From positions 124,001 through 188,000 of the forward strand of contig JANXSZ010000007.1 in the NCBI GenBank assembly GCA_025356445.1: a stretch of 64,000 bases of DNA, given 5' to 3'. The notes beneath the pieces were generated by a model. It saw only the letters and a program-made list of their open reading frames with translations. It had not been told where the DNA came from and searched no databases. A program made the translations under genes and the position numbers. Of this stretch, positions 45,144 through 54,862 are shown piece by piece. Numbering within the stretch: the first letter of the stretch is position 1; each line of letters begins with the position of its first letter. This DNA is from Betaproteobacteria bacterium (GTDB lineage Bacteria; Pseudomonadota; Gammaproteobacteria; Burkholderiales; Burkholderiaceae_C).

Positions 45144-46241
45144 ATGCAAAACACGCCACCTCTCAGCAGCAACGAAACCATGAGCAAAAAGCTTAACCCA
45201 CGGCGCGGCTTTCTCAAATCTGCCGTCAGCGGTGGTTTGGTTGCCGCCAGCGCGGCCAGCGGCATCGCCAGTGCCCAGTCATTTGATTTCAAACCCAACC
45301 AGCGCTACCCGGATGTGTCGGTGCAGGTGCTTGACCCCAGTTTTCTGAAATACCGCATCTACAGCAGCAGCGTAGAGCAACTCGGCAGCGGCATGCGCTG
45401 GGCAGAAGGCCCGGTCTACTTCCCCGCAGGGCGCTATCTCTTGGTGAGTGACATCCCCAACAACCGCCTGATGAAGTTCGATGAAACCAACGGCAGCTTC
45501 AGCGTGTTCCGTGACAACGCGAACTACGCCAACGGCAACACCCGCGACACCCAAGGCCGCCTGGTCACCTGCGAACATTCTGTGACGCGCCGCATCACCC
45601 GCACAGAGCACAACGGCAAAATCACCGTGCTGGCCGACAAGTTTGAAGGCAAGCGACTCAATGCGCCCAACGACATTGTGTGCAAAAGCGATGGCTCGAT
45701 CTGGTTCACAGACCCGCTGTTTGGCATCAATGGCGAGTGGGAAGGCACGCGTGAAAAGCCCGAGCAGGCCACCACCAACGTCTACCGCATCGCCCCTGAC
45801 GGCAGCCTCACTGCCATGCTGACCGATTTGGTCAACCCGAACGGTTTGGCCTTCTCACCCGACGAAAAGCGCCTCTACGTGGTCGAATGGAAAGGCACGC
45901 CGAACCGCAGCATTTGGGGGTACGACGTGGCCGCCGATGGCAACCTGTCCAACAAAACCAAAGTGATCGACGCCAATGGCCCCGGTGCGCTGGACGGCTT
46001 CAAGGTGGACAAAGAAGGCAACCTGTGGTGCGGCTGGGGCAGCAACGGCGCACTGACCGCCAAGCCCGAAGAACTCGACGGCGTGATGGTGTTCAATCCT
46101 CAAGGCAAAGCCATTGGCCATATCCGCCTGCCCGAGCGCTGCGCCAACCTGACCTTTGGTGGCCCGAAAAACAACCGCCTGTACATGGCCAGCTGCCATT
46201 CGTTGTATGCGCTTTACGTGGAAGCGCACGGCGCGGTGTAA
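45144..46241 (+). CDS. SMP-30/gluconolactonase family protein, Tat-exported
   Basis: The 365-residue protein carries a twin-arginine signal (Arg20-Arg21 in NPRRGFLKS, hydrophobic stretch to about residue 46). A six-bladed propeller follows, with GMRWAEGPVYFPAG near 80, LNAPNDIVCKSDGSIWFTD near 170 and a metal-binding pattern GLAFSPDEKRLY near 230. The family opens sugar lactones. Periplasmic location plus the neighbouring Bug receptors and garD suggests it hydrolyses an aldonolactone or aldarolactone outside the cytoplasm. The stop is only 3 bases from the convergent rpiA stop. Confidence 0.88.
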   Translation: MQNTPPLSSNETMSKKLNPRRGFLKSAVSGGLVAASAASGIASAQSFDFKPNQRYPDVSVQVLDPSFLKYRIYSSSVEQLGSGMRWAEGPVYFPAGRYLLVSDIPNNRLMKFDETNGSFSVFRDNANYANGNTRDTQGRLVTCEHSVTRRITRTEHNGKITVLADKFEGKRLNAPNDIVCKSDGSIWFTDPLFGINGEWEGTREKPEQATTNVYRIAPDGSLTAMLTDLVNPNGLAFSPDEKRLYVVEWKGTPNRSIWGYDVAADGNLSNKTKVIDANGPGALDGFKVDKEGNLWCGWGSNGALTAKPEELDGVMVFNPQGKAIGHIRLPERCANLTFGGPKNNRLYMASCHSLYALYVEAHGAV

Positions 46242-46244
46242 CGC

Positions 46245-46922
46245 TTACTCAAAGCTCAGCGTTTTCACACCTTGGGCGGTCGCCAGCAAACAGACCTGGG
46301 CTTTTTGCTGAGCGAATACGCCCACCGTCACCACACCTGGCCACTGGTTAACCTGGGTTTCAAACGCCAGCGGATCGGTCAAGCGCAGGCCAGTCACGTC
46401 CAGAATGTGCTGGTCGTTGTCTGTGACCAGTGGCTTGCCTAGTCTGTCCAGGCGCAAGGTGGCTTTGCCACCCATCGCGGCGAACTGGCGGGCAATACGG
46501 CGTGACGCCATAGGAATCACCTCAACGGGCAACGCAAACGCACCCAGCGCAGACACCAGCTTGGATTCGTCTGCAATGCAAATGAAACGGCGAGACTGCG
46601 CGGCGACGATCTTTTCACGCGTCAACGCGGCACCGCCCCCTTTGACCATGTAGCCGTGGTCATCAATCTCGTCCGCACCATCAATATAGACCGCCAACTC
46701 GCCCACCTCGTTGCAGTCCAGTACGGTAAAACCCAGTGCTTTCAGGCGCTCGGTGGATGCCACCGAGCTGGAAACTGTGGCTTTCACGCGGTGCTTGATG
46801 GTCGCCAGCGCCTCAATGAATTTGTTCACGGTGGAGCCAGTGCCCACGCCCACGATTTCGCCGTCAGGCACATAGTGCAGGGCCGCTTGGCCCACCAGGG
46901 TTTTGAGTTCGTCTTGGGTCAT
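46245..46922 (-). CDS. rpiA: ribose-5-phosphate isomerase A
   Basis: RpiA interconverts ribose 5-phosphate and ribulose 5-phosphate in the pentose phosphate pathway. The 225-residue protein has the phosphate-binding [15 protein letters not shown] near residue 26, [14 protein letters not shown] near 52, [24 protein letters not shown] near 80 and the active-site [11 protein letters not shown] near 113. It is divergent from pyrD across about 73 bases. Its 3' end is almost abutting the lactonase gene. Confidence 0.96.
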   Translation of the reverse strand: MTQDELKTLVGQAALHYVPDGEIVGVGTGSTVNKFIEALATIKHRVKATVSSSVASTERLKALGFTVLDCNEVGELAVYIDGADEIDDHGYMVKGGGAALTREKIVAAQSRRFICIADESKLVSALGAFALPVEVIPMASRRIARQFAAMGGKATLRLDRLGKPLVTDNDQHILDVTGLRLTDPLAFETQVNQWPGVVTVGVFAQQKAQVCLLATAQGVKTLSFE

Positions 46923-46995
46923 GGGGAGATCAAATAAGTGAAGGTTAAAAGGACAGATGAAGGAAAGATTGAAGGAGTTCGTAAAATTATCCCCT

Positions 46996-48042
46996 ATGCC
47001 TTTACTACCTTACGCCCTCGCCCGCCCCTTTCTCTTTGGTCTCGATGCCGAAACCGCTCATGAGCTCACCATGCACACCCTGGCCCGCGCACAGGGCACA
47101 CCGCTGGAATGGGCCTATTGCAACAGCCGGGTAGACGACCCCATCACCCTCGCGGGCCTGCACTTCCCCAACCGCGTAGGCCTGGCCGCTGGCTTGGACA
47201 AAAACGCCCGCTGTATCGACGGTCTGGGTGCGATGGGCTTTGGCTTTGTCGAGGTCGGTACCGTTACCCCACTGGCGCAACCTGGCAACCCCAAGCCGCG
47301 CATGTTCCGTCTGCCCAAAGCGAATGCGCTCATCAACCGATTGGGGTTCAACAACGAGGGCTTGGACGCTTTCATCGCCAATGTGCAACGCTCCACGTTA
47401 AGGCGCAAGAAAGCACCCCTGCTGTTGGGCTTGAACATAGGTAAGAACGCCTCTACCCCCATTGAGCGGGCCACCGACGATTATGTGATTGGCCTGGATG
47501 GCGTCTACCCGCACGCGGATTACGTCACTGTCAACATCTCCAGCCCCAATACCAAAAACCTGCGCGAACTGCAAAGCGACGCTGCACTGGACGGCCTGCT
47601 GGGCGCTTTGGCCGAGCGCCGCAAAGCCCTGGAACAAGCCCACAGCAAGCGCGTCCCTCTGTTCGTCAAAATTGCGCCTGATTTGGACGCCGAGCAAATC
47701 AAAGTGATAGCAGCCACCCTGCACCGCCACAGCATGGACGGCGTGGTTGCCACCAACACAACGCTCAGCCGCGAAGCGGTGAAAGGCATGGCACACAGTG
47801 AAGAAATGGGTGGCCTGAGCGGCGCCCCCGTGCTGGAACCCAGCAACCAAGTGATCCGCCAACTGCGGGCGGCTTTGGGCCAGGGCTACCCCATCATCGG
47901 CGTGGGCGGTATTTTGAGCGGTGCGGATGCGGTCAGCAAAATCAAAGCTGGGGCCGATGTGGTACAGATTTACACCGGGCTGATTTACAAGGGGCCGGGG
48001 CTGGTGAAAGAGGCAGCATTAGCGGTGAAGGCTGCGGGATAG
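46996..48042 (+). CDS. pyrD: dihydroorotate dehydrogenase (quinone)
   Basis: PyrD oxidises dihydroorotate to orotate at the inner membrane and passes electrons to quinone. The 348-residue protein starts [19 protein letters not shown], which aligns to the class 2 start; an upstream ATG at 46957 would add 13 residues. FMN- and orotate-binding segments are visible: [21 protein letters not shown] near 56, NRLGFNNEG near 115, [14 protein letters not shown] near 180 and [19 protein letters not shown] near 302. Confidence 0.95.
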   Translation: MPLLPYALARPFLFGLDAETAHELTMHTLARAQGTPLEWAYCNSRVDDPITLAGLHFPNRVGLAAGLDKNARCIDGLGAMGFGFVEVGTVTPLAQPGNPKPRMFRLPKANALINRLGFNNEGLDAFIANVQRSTLRRKKAPLLLGLNIGKNASTPIERATDDYVIGLDGVYPHADYVTVNISSPNTKNLRELQSDAALDGLLGALAERRKALEQAHSKRVPLFVKIAPDLDAEQIKVIAATLHRHSMDGVVATNTTLSREAVKGMAHSEEMGGLSGAPVLEPSNQVIRQLRAALGQGYPIIGVGGILSGADAVSKIKAGADVVQIYTGLIYKGPGLVKEAALAVKAAG

Positions 48043-48105
48043 AACCCGTACCGGGTTCCGGTAGGCGACCATCCCCGCCCGTAAAAGCGGGAATGGCGAT
48101 CCACC
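48043..48105. repeat. hairpin/REP-like sequence between pyrD and hom
   Basis: GAACCCGTACCGGGTTC forms a short stem, and the following CATCCCCGCCCGTAAAAGCGGGAATGG resembles the widespread proteobacterial CCCGC...GCGGG repeat family. It fills the 63-base gap between convergent genes and may act as a bidirectional terminator. Confidence 0.4.
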
Positions 48106-49434
48106 TTACGCCAATTCTTCCTTGCGGATCCGTGTGATCGGCGCCAGCACCGTCGGCAGCGCCTGCATTTGTGCCAAGGCAATGTTCATTTGGGCTTCCA
48201 CACAGTCGTGCGTCAAGATAATCACGTCGGTTTGGGTAGAGCCTTCGCCGCCCACTTCATCGGCTTCGCGCTGCAACACGGCATCAATGCTGATACCGCC
48301 ATCCGCCAAGATACCCGTGACTTTGGCAAGCACGCCAGCCTGATCAGCCACGCGCAGGCGCAGGTAGTAGCTGGTGACGACTTGTTCCATGGGCAACACT
48401 GGCAAATCGCTCATCGCGTCGGGCTGGAAAGCCAGGTGCGGAACACGGTGCGTGGGATCAGCCGTGTGCAGACGGGTGATATCGACCAAATCGGCGATCA
48501 CGGCGCTGGCTGTAGGCTCTGAGCCTGCGCCCTTGCCGTAGTAAAGGGTGGTGCCCACAGCATCAGCCTGAACGACCACGGCGTTCATCGCACCTTCCAC
48601 GTTGGCCAGCAGGCGCTTGGCGGGGATCAGGCTGGGATGGACGCGCAACTCGATGCCCTTGTCGGTGCGCTTGGTGATCCCCAACAGCTTGATGCGGTAG
48701 CCCAGTTGCTCGGCGTACTTGATGTCGGCAGCACCCAGCTTGGTGATGCCTTCCACGTGCGCCTTGTCAAACTGCACCGGGATACCAAAGGCGATGGCGC
48801 TCATCAGCGTGACTTTGTGGGCAGCGTCAACGCCTTCAATATCGAAAGTGGGGTCGGCTTCAGCATAGCCCAGGCGTTGCGCTTCTTTGAGCACCACGGC
48901 GAAATCCAGACCCTTGTCGCGCATTTCGCTCAAGATGAAGTTGGTCGTGCCGTTGATGATGCCCGCGAGCCACTGGATGCGGTTGGCGGTCAGGCCTTCA
49001 CGCAAGGCCTTGATGATAGGGATACCGCCAGCCACAGCAGCTTCAAACGCAACAACAACGCCTTTGGCCTGAGCCGCTGCAAAAATCTCGGTGCCGTGGA
49101 CAGCCAGCAGCGCTTTGTTTGCGGTAACGACATGCTTGCCTGCAGCGATGGCTTCCATCACCAGGGTTTTGGCGATGCCGTAGCCACCAATCAGCTCAAT
49201 CACGATGTCGATGTTGGGGTTGGCGATCACAGCGCGGGCGTCGCTGACGACCTCAACGCCATCGCCTACAGCCGCTTTGGCGCGGGCGGTGTCCAAATCA
49301 GCAACCATGGCGATCTGAATGCCGCGACCGGCGCGGCGTTGGATTTCTTGTTGGTTACGCTTCAATACATTGAAGACGCCGCTGCCGACCGTACCGATGC
49401 CGAGCAAACCTACTTGTATCGCTTTCATACTCAT
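48106..49434 (-). CDS. hom: homoserine dehydrogenase
   Basis: Hom reduces aspartate semialdehyde to homoserine on the way to threonine and methionine. The 442-residue protein has the NAD(P) motif VGLLGIGTVGSGV near residue 10, VVTANKALLA near 105, the catalytic-region GIINGTTNFILSEM near 168 and EADPTFDIEGVDAAHK near 202. A C-terminal ACT regulatory domain (about 350-430) binds the feedback amino acid. alaA is directly upstream on the same strand (42 bases), a common pairing in betaproteobacteria; thrC is not in this window. Confidence 0.96.
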   Translation of the reverse strand: MSMKAIQVGLLGIGTVGSGVFNVLKRNQQEIQRRAGRGIQIAMVADLDTARAKAAVGDGVEVVSDARAVIANPNIDIVIELIGGYGIAKTLVMEAIAAGKHVVTANKALLAVHGTEIFAAAQAKGVVVAFEAAVAGGIPIIKALREGLTANRIQWLAGIINGTTNFILSEMRDKGLDFAVVLKEAQRLGYAEADPTFDIEGVDAAHKVTLMSAIAFGIPVQFDKAHVEGITKLGAADIKYAEQLGYRIKLLGITKRTDKGIELRVHPSLIPAKRLLANVEGAMNAVVVQADAVGTTLYYGKGAGSEPTASAVIADLVDITRLHTADPTHRVPHLAFQPDAMSDLPVLPMEQVVTSYYLRLRVADQAGVLAKVTGILADGGISIDAVLQREADEVGGEGSTQTDVIILTHDCVEAQMNIALAQMQALPTVLAPITRIRKEELA

Positions 49435-49476
49435 CTTTCTTTATCAAATTACCGTGCAATGCAAGCCTGATGCGCT

Positions 49477-50706
49477 TTACCAGCTACGTTTTTTATAGCC
49501 GTCCAAAAACCGGGCAATGCGCCCAATAGCGTCCGTCAAATCGTCTTCGTGGGGCAAGAAAACGATACGGAAATGGTCAGGCGTGGGGTAGTTGAACCCG
49601 GTGCCTTGCACGATCAGCACTTTTTCTTCCGCCAGCAGTTCATAGGCAAACTGCTGGTCGTCGGCGATGGGGTACATCTTGGCGTCCAGCTTGGGGAAGC
49701 CGTAGAGTGCCGCCTTGGGTTTGACGAGGCTCACGCCAGGTATGTCGCTGAGCAGCTTGTAAGCCAAATCGCGCTGGCGACCCAAGCGGCCTTTAGGGCT
49801 GACCAAATCGTCAATGCTTTGGTAGCCACCCAGCGCGGTTTGAATCGCCAACTGGCCCGGCGTGTTTGCGCACAGACGCATCGAGCTGAGCATGTTCAGA
49901 CCAACGATGTAATCTTTGGCGCGGCGTTTGTCACCGGACACCACCATCCACCCAGCGCGAAAACCGCAGGCGCGGTAGTTTTTCGAGAGGCCATTGAAGG
50001 TCAAAAACAGCACGTCATCTGCCAAACTGGCCATGCTGGTGTGGGTGGCTCCGTCGTACAGGGTTTTGTCGTAAATCTCATCGGCATAAATGATGAGGTT
50101 ATGGCGTCGAGCGAGCTCAATGATTTGCAACAGGATCTCATCAGGGTACAACGCGCCCGTGGGGTTGTTCGGGTTGATGACGACGATGCCCTTGGTGTTG
50201 GGCGTGATCTTGGAGGCGATATCAGCGATATCGGGCGTCCATTCGGCGCCTTCGTCGCACATGTAATGCACGGGTGTACCGCCTGAGAGCGCGATAGAGG
50301 CCGTCCACAGCGGGTAATCGGGTGCGGGCACCAGTACTTCATCGCCAGGGTTAAGCAGCGCGTTCATGCTCATGGTGATGAGCTCGCTCGCACCGTTGCC
50401 CAAGTACACGTCATCCACAGTAACACCTGCAATGTGTTTTTGCTGGGTGTAATGGACAATGGATTTACGCGGCGCAAACAGGCCTTTGGAATCGGTGTAG
50501 CCCGCCGCCTCTGCTTGCGTCAGGTTACGGATCATGTCCTGCACGATTTCTTCGGGCGGCATCAGGCCAAACGCGGCGATATTGCCGATGTTGAGCTTGA
50601 TGATCTTGTGGCCCTCTTCTTCCATCTGACGGGCTTTGTCGAGCACAGGGCCACGAATGTCATAACAGACATTGGCAAGCTTTTGCGATTTTTGAATGGT
50701 TCTCAA
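49477..50706 (-). CDS. alaA: glutamate-pyruvate (alanine) aminotransferase
   Basis: AlaA transfers the amino group from glutamate to pyruvate using PLP. The 409-residue protein matches E. coli AlaA throughout: KLANVCYDIRGPVL near residue 9, VLVPAPDYPLWTA near 124, IVVINPNNPTGA near 174 and the PLP Lys242 in FNGLSKNYRACGFR. Start is TTG, preceded by GGAG, at exactly the family start position. Its last codons lie in an AT-rich palindrome. It is followed by hom. Confidence 0.94.
   Translation of the reverse strand: MRTIQKSQKLANVCYDIRGPVLDKARQMEEEGHKIIKLNIGNIAAFGLMPPEEIVQDMIRNLTQAEAAGYTDSKGLFAPRKSIVHYTQQKHIAGVTVDDVYLGNGASELITMSMNALLNPGDEVLVPAPDYPLWTASIALSGGTPVHYMCDEGAEWTPDIADIASKITPNTKGIVVINPNNPTGALYPDEILLQIIELARRHNLIIYADEIYDKTLYDGATHTSMASLADDVLFLTFNGLSKNYRACGFRAGWMVVSGDKRRAKDYIVGLNMLSSMRLCANTPGQLAIQTALGGYQSIDDLVSPKGRLGRQRDLAYKLLSDIPGVSLVKPKAALYGFPKLDAKMYPIADDQQFAYELLAEEKVLIVQGTGFNYPTPDHFRIVFLPHEDDLTDAIGRIARFLDGYKKRSW
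49483..49499. repeat. AT-rich palindrome at the 3' end of alaA
   Basis: GCTAC and ATAGC (GCTAT...GTAGC on the coding strand) frame an AT-rich centre. The element encodes the last residues YKKRS of AlaA. It belongs to the window's GCTAT-type group, but the residues are also compatible with normal coding. Confidence 0.35.
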
Positions 50707-50752
50707 AGGGGACTCCAGGAACAGCGGTGTCTAGGGAAAACTCGGGGAAACC

Positions 50753-50758
50753 TATAAT
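50753..50758 (+). promoter_or_regulatory. -10 element of the DUF498 gene promoter
   Basis: TATAAT lies 48 bases before the ATG at 50807. No convincing -35 was found at the proper distance. It argues that the upstream TTG in frame is not the start. Confidence 0.4.
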
Positions 50759-50806
50759 TTGACCACAGTTCCACAAGGCACTGTCGCACCCACTCTACAA
50801 GCCACC

Positions 50807-51184
50807 ATGAAGCTCCAACCCGATAAATTTGACGTCCAAACCATCAGCGGCTACGGCCCAGGCTGGGTGGGTGTAAACGGTGAAAAAATCCACCACTCAG
50901 TCGTTATTGGCTCAAAGGGGCAACGGCTGGACTGGCAAGTCAGTCAGTTTGAGGACTTGACTGAAGCCCATTTCAAACAACTTGCAGACATGGATACCGA
51001 GTTGGTGATTTTTGGCAGTGGAACTCGTTTGCGCTTTCCGCCACCAGCGTGGTTGCAAGCCTTGATGGCGCAGCGCGTGGGTTTGGAGACCATGGACACC
51101 CCGGCCGCTTGCCGTACATACAACATTTTGGCCGGTGAAGGGCGCAGTGTGGTGGCTGCATTGCTGATGGAATCGGCAACTTAG
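50807..51184 (+). CDS. DUF498 / Mth938-like domain protein (NDUFAF3 family)
   Basis: This 125-residue protein starts MKLQPDKFDVQTISGYG. The family core includes ISGYGPGWVGVNGEKIHHSVVIG and ELVIFGSGTRLRFPP, with ETMDTPAACRTYNILAGEGR at the C-terminal end. The eukaryotic member NDUFAF3 is a complex I assembly factor; the bacterial role is unknown. An upstream in-frame TTG is unlikely because a TATAAT lies just before it. It is divergent from alaA. Confidence 0.85.
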   Translation: MKLQPDKFDVQTISGYGPGWVGVNGEKIHHSVVIGSKGQRLDWQVSQFEDLTEAHFKQLADMDTELVIFGSGTRLRFPPPAWLQALMAQRVGLETMDTPAACRTYNILAGEGRSVVAALLMESAT

Positions 51185-51433
51185 CACCGTTTACCGTGAT
51201 GTCTGGCTCGGGGTCTCTCAGCAGTACCGACTAAGGAAAAACCAAGGGTTGCAGGTCGCCAATTGGTATCACCAAAGCAAAGAAACGCCCTGTTTTCACG
51301 TTAAAATAGAGGGTTGCAGTTTCTGCTTGCTTCGACATCTCTTTTAAGCACCGTCAGGCGCTTCAAGGGGGTTTTTCGTGGCGGGGTTTACACCTCTCCT
51401 CGACCACATCTTGTCACAAAAGATTGAGTTTAT

Positions 51434-51907
51434 ATGGCGATCGTTGTCGGTAAACCGCTTCCAGAATTTGAATCCAATGCCACAGGCGGGGTCAAAGTTT
51501 CCAATACCACCCACCTTGGCAAAGTCGTTGTCTTGTATTTTTACCCCAAAGACAATACGCCCGGTTGTACCACCGAGGCGATGCAGTTTCGCGATAAGTT
51601 CAAAGACTTTACCAAAGCCGGTGCAACCGTATTTGGTGTGTCTCGCGACAACATGAAGTCGCATGATGAGTTCAAAACCAAGCTGGAACTCCCCTTTGAG
51701 TTGATTGCCGACACTGAAGAAAAAATGTGCCACATGTTCGGCGTGGTCAAAAACAAGATCATGTACGGCAAAAAAGTGAAGGGCATTGAGCGCAGCACCT
51801 TTTTGATTGGTGCTGATGGCTTGTTGAAAGAAGAGTGGCGTGGCCTCAAGGTACCCGGCCACGTGGACGATGTGCTTGTTGCGGTCAAAGCGCTCAAGAA
51901 AGTTTGA
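51434..51907 (+). CDS. bcp: thioredoxin-dependent peroxiredoxin (Bcp/PrxQ)
   Basis: Bcp reduces hydrogen and organic peroxides in the cytoplasm. The 157-residue protein has the peroxidatic Cys45 in NTPGCTTEAMQFRD. In E. coli the resolving Cys is five residues later; here that position is Met50, so this is probably a 1-Cys type or uses another Cys (KMCHMFG). ADTEEKMCHMFGVV and ERSTFLIGADG are other family landmarks. The 249 bases upstream show no gene I can support. A terminator follows 114 bases after the stop. Confidence 0.93.
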   Translation: MAIVVGKPLPEFESNATGGVKVSNTTHLGKVVVLYFYPKDNTPGCTTEAMQFRDKFKDFTKAGATVFGVSRDNMKSHDEFKTKLELPFELIADTEEKMCHMFGVVKNKIMYGKKVKGIERSTFLIGADGLLKEEWRGLKVPGHVDDVLVAVKALKKV

Positions 51908-52020
51908 TCCCATTTACAGAGACAGCGCCCTCCATTCAGATTGAGTTGTGCCTCTGGCGTCCCGCATAATGTGCGTATGCTTTTGAGCCACAGTAATCTA
52001 TTGATTTTTTATACATGTCT

Positions 52021-52050
52021 AAGCCGCTCAGGTAACTGAGCGGCTTTTTT
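52021..52050 (+). terminator. rho-independent terminator between bcp and phoH
   Basis: AAGCCGCTCAG and CTGAGCGGCTT form an exact 11-bp stem around GTAA, followed by a T-run. It lies 113 bases after bcp and before the phoH start, and could serve bcp or an undetected small RNA in the gap. Confidence 0.88.
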
Positions 52051-52088
52051 GTTTTTCAGATTTTTGCAACCCCAACCTGACATAACCC

Positions 52089-53921
52089 ATGCCACTGCCC
52101 CCCGCGCCTACAAAACGTGCCGCCAGGCTTGCACCTGAAAGCTATGACAACACCGTCAAACAGACCTCAGTGTCAGCCGCCAAACCCGCTGCACGTCCAC
52201 GAAACAGTGGCAACAGCGGCAAGGGCCGTTTGTTGGAAGCCAGCATGGACACGCAACCATCGCAAGACCACATGACCACAGCAACAGTGGTTAAAAATAA
52301 ACCACAGGCCCTGGCACCCGTATCACCTAAATTGGTTGATCGCCCAGTCCGCACGCCGAAGCAACAAGCGACAACAGCCCCTCAAATGGGCTTGGCATTT
52401 GCGGCTCAAACGGCGCCACCTACTCCGTTGGCTCAAGGTCAGCCGACCTTTACGACTGCTTATGTACACAGTCCAGCGCCGGTCAAGGTCAAAAAAGCTG
52501 TGGGTCCAGCAAAGCTTTTTGTGCTGGACACCAACGTGCTGCTGCACGACCCCATGTGCCTGTTCCGGTTTGAAGAGCACGACATTTTCTTGCCAATGAT
52601 CGTGCTTGAAGAGCTGGACGGCCACAAAAAGGGTATGACTGAAGTCGCGCGCAATGGCCGCCAAACCAGTCGCACACTTGATGCGCTGGTCGCAGCACCC
52701 GGCACAGACATGGCGTTAGGCCTGAAACTTGACGCCACAGGTCACCGTGAAGCCGGTGGCAAGCTGTTCTTTCAGACCCAATCGCTGACCTACACCCTGC
52801 CGCCCAGCCTGCCACAAGGCAAAGCTGACAACCAAATTTTGGGTGTGGTCGAAGCACTGCGCCGCCTGCCAGAAAACATTGGCAACGGTAAAGCAGGTAC
52901 CGGGCGCGAAGTGGTGCTGGTGTCCAAAGACATCAACATGCGCGTCAAAGCCCGTGCGCTGGGTTTGGCCGCAGAAGACTACCAAAACGACAAGACCCTG
53001 GACGATGGCGACCTGCTCTACGCTGGATCACTCGCTCTGCCCGCAGATTTTTGGACCACGCACGGCCAAACAGTGGAAAGCTGGCAAAACAGCGGTCACA
53101 CGTTCTACCGCATCAGCGGCCCCATTGTGCCCAGCCTATTTATCAACCAGTTTGTCTATTTTGAAGTGCCCGGTGAACCAAGCCTGTACGCCCGTGTCAC
53201 TGAAATTCGCGCCACCACGGCGGTGCTCAAAACACTGAAGGACTACGGCCACATCAAAAATGCCGTCTGGGGTGTAACCACGCGCAACCGCGAGCAAAGC
53301 TTTGCGATGAACGTACTGATGGATCCTGAAGTCGATTTCGTCACCCTGGCCGGTACGGCAGGCACTGGCAAAACCCTGATGGCGTTGGCCGCAGGTCTGA
53401 CGCAAGTGCTGGACGAGCGCCGCTACACCGAAATCATCATGACCCGTGCGACTGTGAGCGTTGGCGAAGACATCGGCTTTTTGCCTGGTACAGAAGAGGA
53501 AAAAATGGGCCCTTGGATGGGTGCATTGGATGACAACCTGGAGTTTCTGGCCAAGGGCGATGGCGGGGGTGCCGGTGAATGGGGCCGTGCGGCGACCAAC
53601 GAATTGGTGCGCTCGCGCATCAAAATAAAGAGCATGAACTTCATGCGGGGCCGCACATTCATGAACAAATATGTCATCATCGACGAGGCACAAAACCTGA
53701 CGCCCAAGCAGATGAAAACGCTGATTACCCGGGCCGGGCCGGGCACCAAAATTATCTGTATGGGTAATTTGGCGCAGATTGACACACCCTATTTGACCGA
53801 AGGTTCATCAGGTCTGACGTTTGCAGTGGACAAGTTCAAAGGCTGGCCACATGGCGGACACATTACTCTGGCCCGGGGCGAGCGCTCACGTTTGGCCGAT
53901 TTCGCCAGTGAAGTGCTGTAA
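52089..53921 (+). CDS. PhoH family protein with PIN domain
   Basis: The 610-residue protein has a long disordered N-terminus (about 1-135). A PIN nuclease-like domain (about 142-280) follows, starting LFVLDTNVLLHDP, with VLEELDGHKKG near 174. The C-terminal PhoH ATPase has the Walker A GTAGTGKTLMALAAG near 422 and the Walker B YVIIDEAQN near 530. PIN-PhoH fusions are linked to RNA processing and stress, but the biochemical role is uncertain. The ypfJ gene follows 11 bases after its stop, preceded by GGAGA. Confidence 0.92.
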   Translation: MPLPPAPTKRAARLAPESYDNTVKQTSVSAAKPAARPRNSGNSGKGRLLEASMDTQPSQDHMTTATVVKNKPQALAPVSPKLVDRPVRTPKQQATTAPQMGLAFAAQTAPPTPLAQGQPTFTTAYVHSPAPVKVKKAVGPAKLFVLDTNVLLHDPMCLFRFEEHDIFLPMIVLEELDGHKKGMTEVARNGRQTSRTLDALVAAPGTDMALGLKLDATGHREAGGKLFFQTQSLTYTLPPSLPQGKADNQILGVVEALRRLPENIGNGKAGTGREVVLVSKDINMRVKARALGLAAEDYQNDKTLDDGDLLYAGSLALPADFWTTHGQTVESWQNSGHTFYRISGPIVPSLFINQFVYFEVPGEPSLYARVTEIRATTAVLKTLKDYGHIKNAVWGVTTRNREQSFAMNVLMDPEVDFVTLAGTAGTGKTLMALAAGLTQVLDERRYTEIIMTRATVSVGEDIGFLPGTEEEKMGPWMGALDDNLEFLAKGDGGGAGEWGRAATNELVRSRIKIKSMNFMRGRTFMNKYVIIDEAQNLTPKQMKTLITRAGPGTKIICMGNLAQIDTPYLTEGSSGLTFAVDKFKGWPHGGHITLARGERSRLADFASEVL

Positions 53922-53932
53922 GGAGAAACACC

Positions 53933-54814
53933 ATGAAATGGGAAGGCAATCGCCAATCCGACAATGTAGAAGACCAGCGTGATAGCGGCAGTGGTGGTGG
54001 GAGGGGTGGTTTGGGCGGTGGTCGGAGCATTGGCGTGGGCAGCATCGCCATCGCTTTATTGGCGGGTTGGGTATTCGGTATCAACCCACTGACGGTGCTG
54101 GGTTTACTCGATGGTGGTGGCTCTGCACCCCAGGTGCAAAGTCAGGGTGCCCCGCATGCACCACCTGCCAGTGACCACTTGGCCCAATTTGTATCTACTG
54201 TGCTGGCGGATACCGAGGACGTATGGAAGGACGTGTTTGCCAAAGCCGGTGGCACCTACAGAGAACCAAAGCTGGTACTGTTTCGTGGCGGCACGTCCAC
54301 GGCATGCGGTGCGGGAGAAACAGCAATGGGGCCGTTTTACTGCCCTGGTGACCAAAAAGTCTACATTGACCTGGATTTCTACCAAACGCTGAAAAATAAA
54401 CTGGGCGCGCCCGGTGAGTTCGCACAGGCTTATGTGGTTGCCCACGAAGTGGGTCACCATGTGCAAAACCTGCTTGGTATCAGCGAAAAAATGGACGCCC
54501 AGCGTGGCAGGATCAGCAAAACCGACTACAACGCACTGAGTGTGCGCTTGGAGCTGCAAGCTGACTGCTTTGCTGGCGTGTGGGCCAACAAGTCCAACGA
54601 ATCACGCAAGACGCTGGAGAGCGGTGACATTGAATCTGCCATGAACGCCGCCGCCAAGATCGGGGACGATGCACTGCAAAAGCAGGCCCAAGGCTATGTG
54701 GTGCCCGAGAGCTTCACCCACGGCACCAGTGCGCAACGTACTCGGTGGTTCAACCAAGGCTTGCAGAATGGCAGTGTGAAGGGTTGTGACACCTTCTCTG
54801 CACGCAATTTATAG
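53933..54814 (+). CDS. neutral zinc metallopeptidase (YpfJ family)
   Basis: The 293-residue protein has one membrane segment (about 35-58) and a Gly-rich N-terminal stretch. The zinc-peptidase motif is HEVGHHVQ near residue 167, and ELQADCFAGVWA near 205 provides the third ligand region. YPFJ-type landmarks FYCPGDQKVYIDLDFY near 137 and GTSAQRTRWF near 263 are present. Its substrate is not known. It lies 11 bases after phoH, so the two are probably cotranscribed. It is convergent with the acyltransferase gene across a short AT-rich palindrome. Confidence 0.9.
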   Translation: MKWEGNRQSDNVEDQRDSGSGGGRGGLGGGRSIGVGSIAIALLAGWVFGINPLTVLGLLDGGGSAPQVQSQGAPHAPPASDHLAQFVSTVLADTEDVWKDVFAKAGGTYREPKLVLFRGGTSTACGAGETAMGPFYCPGDQKVYIDLDFYQTLKNKLGAPGEFAQAYVVAHEVGHHVQNLLGISEKMDAQRGRISKTDYNALSVRLELQADCFAGVWANKSNESRKTLESGDIESAMNAAAKIGDDALQKQAQGYVVPESFTHGTSAQRTRWFNQGLQNGSVKGCDTFSARNL

Positions 54815-54862
54815 CCAATCAGACAAAATCAACCGCTTGTGCAATGCTGGTGGCCTGTATCA

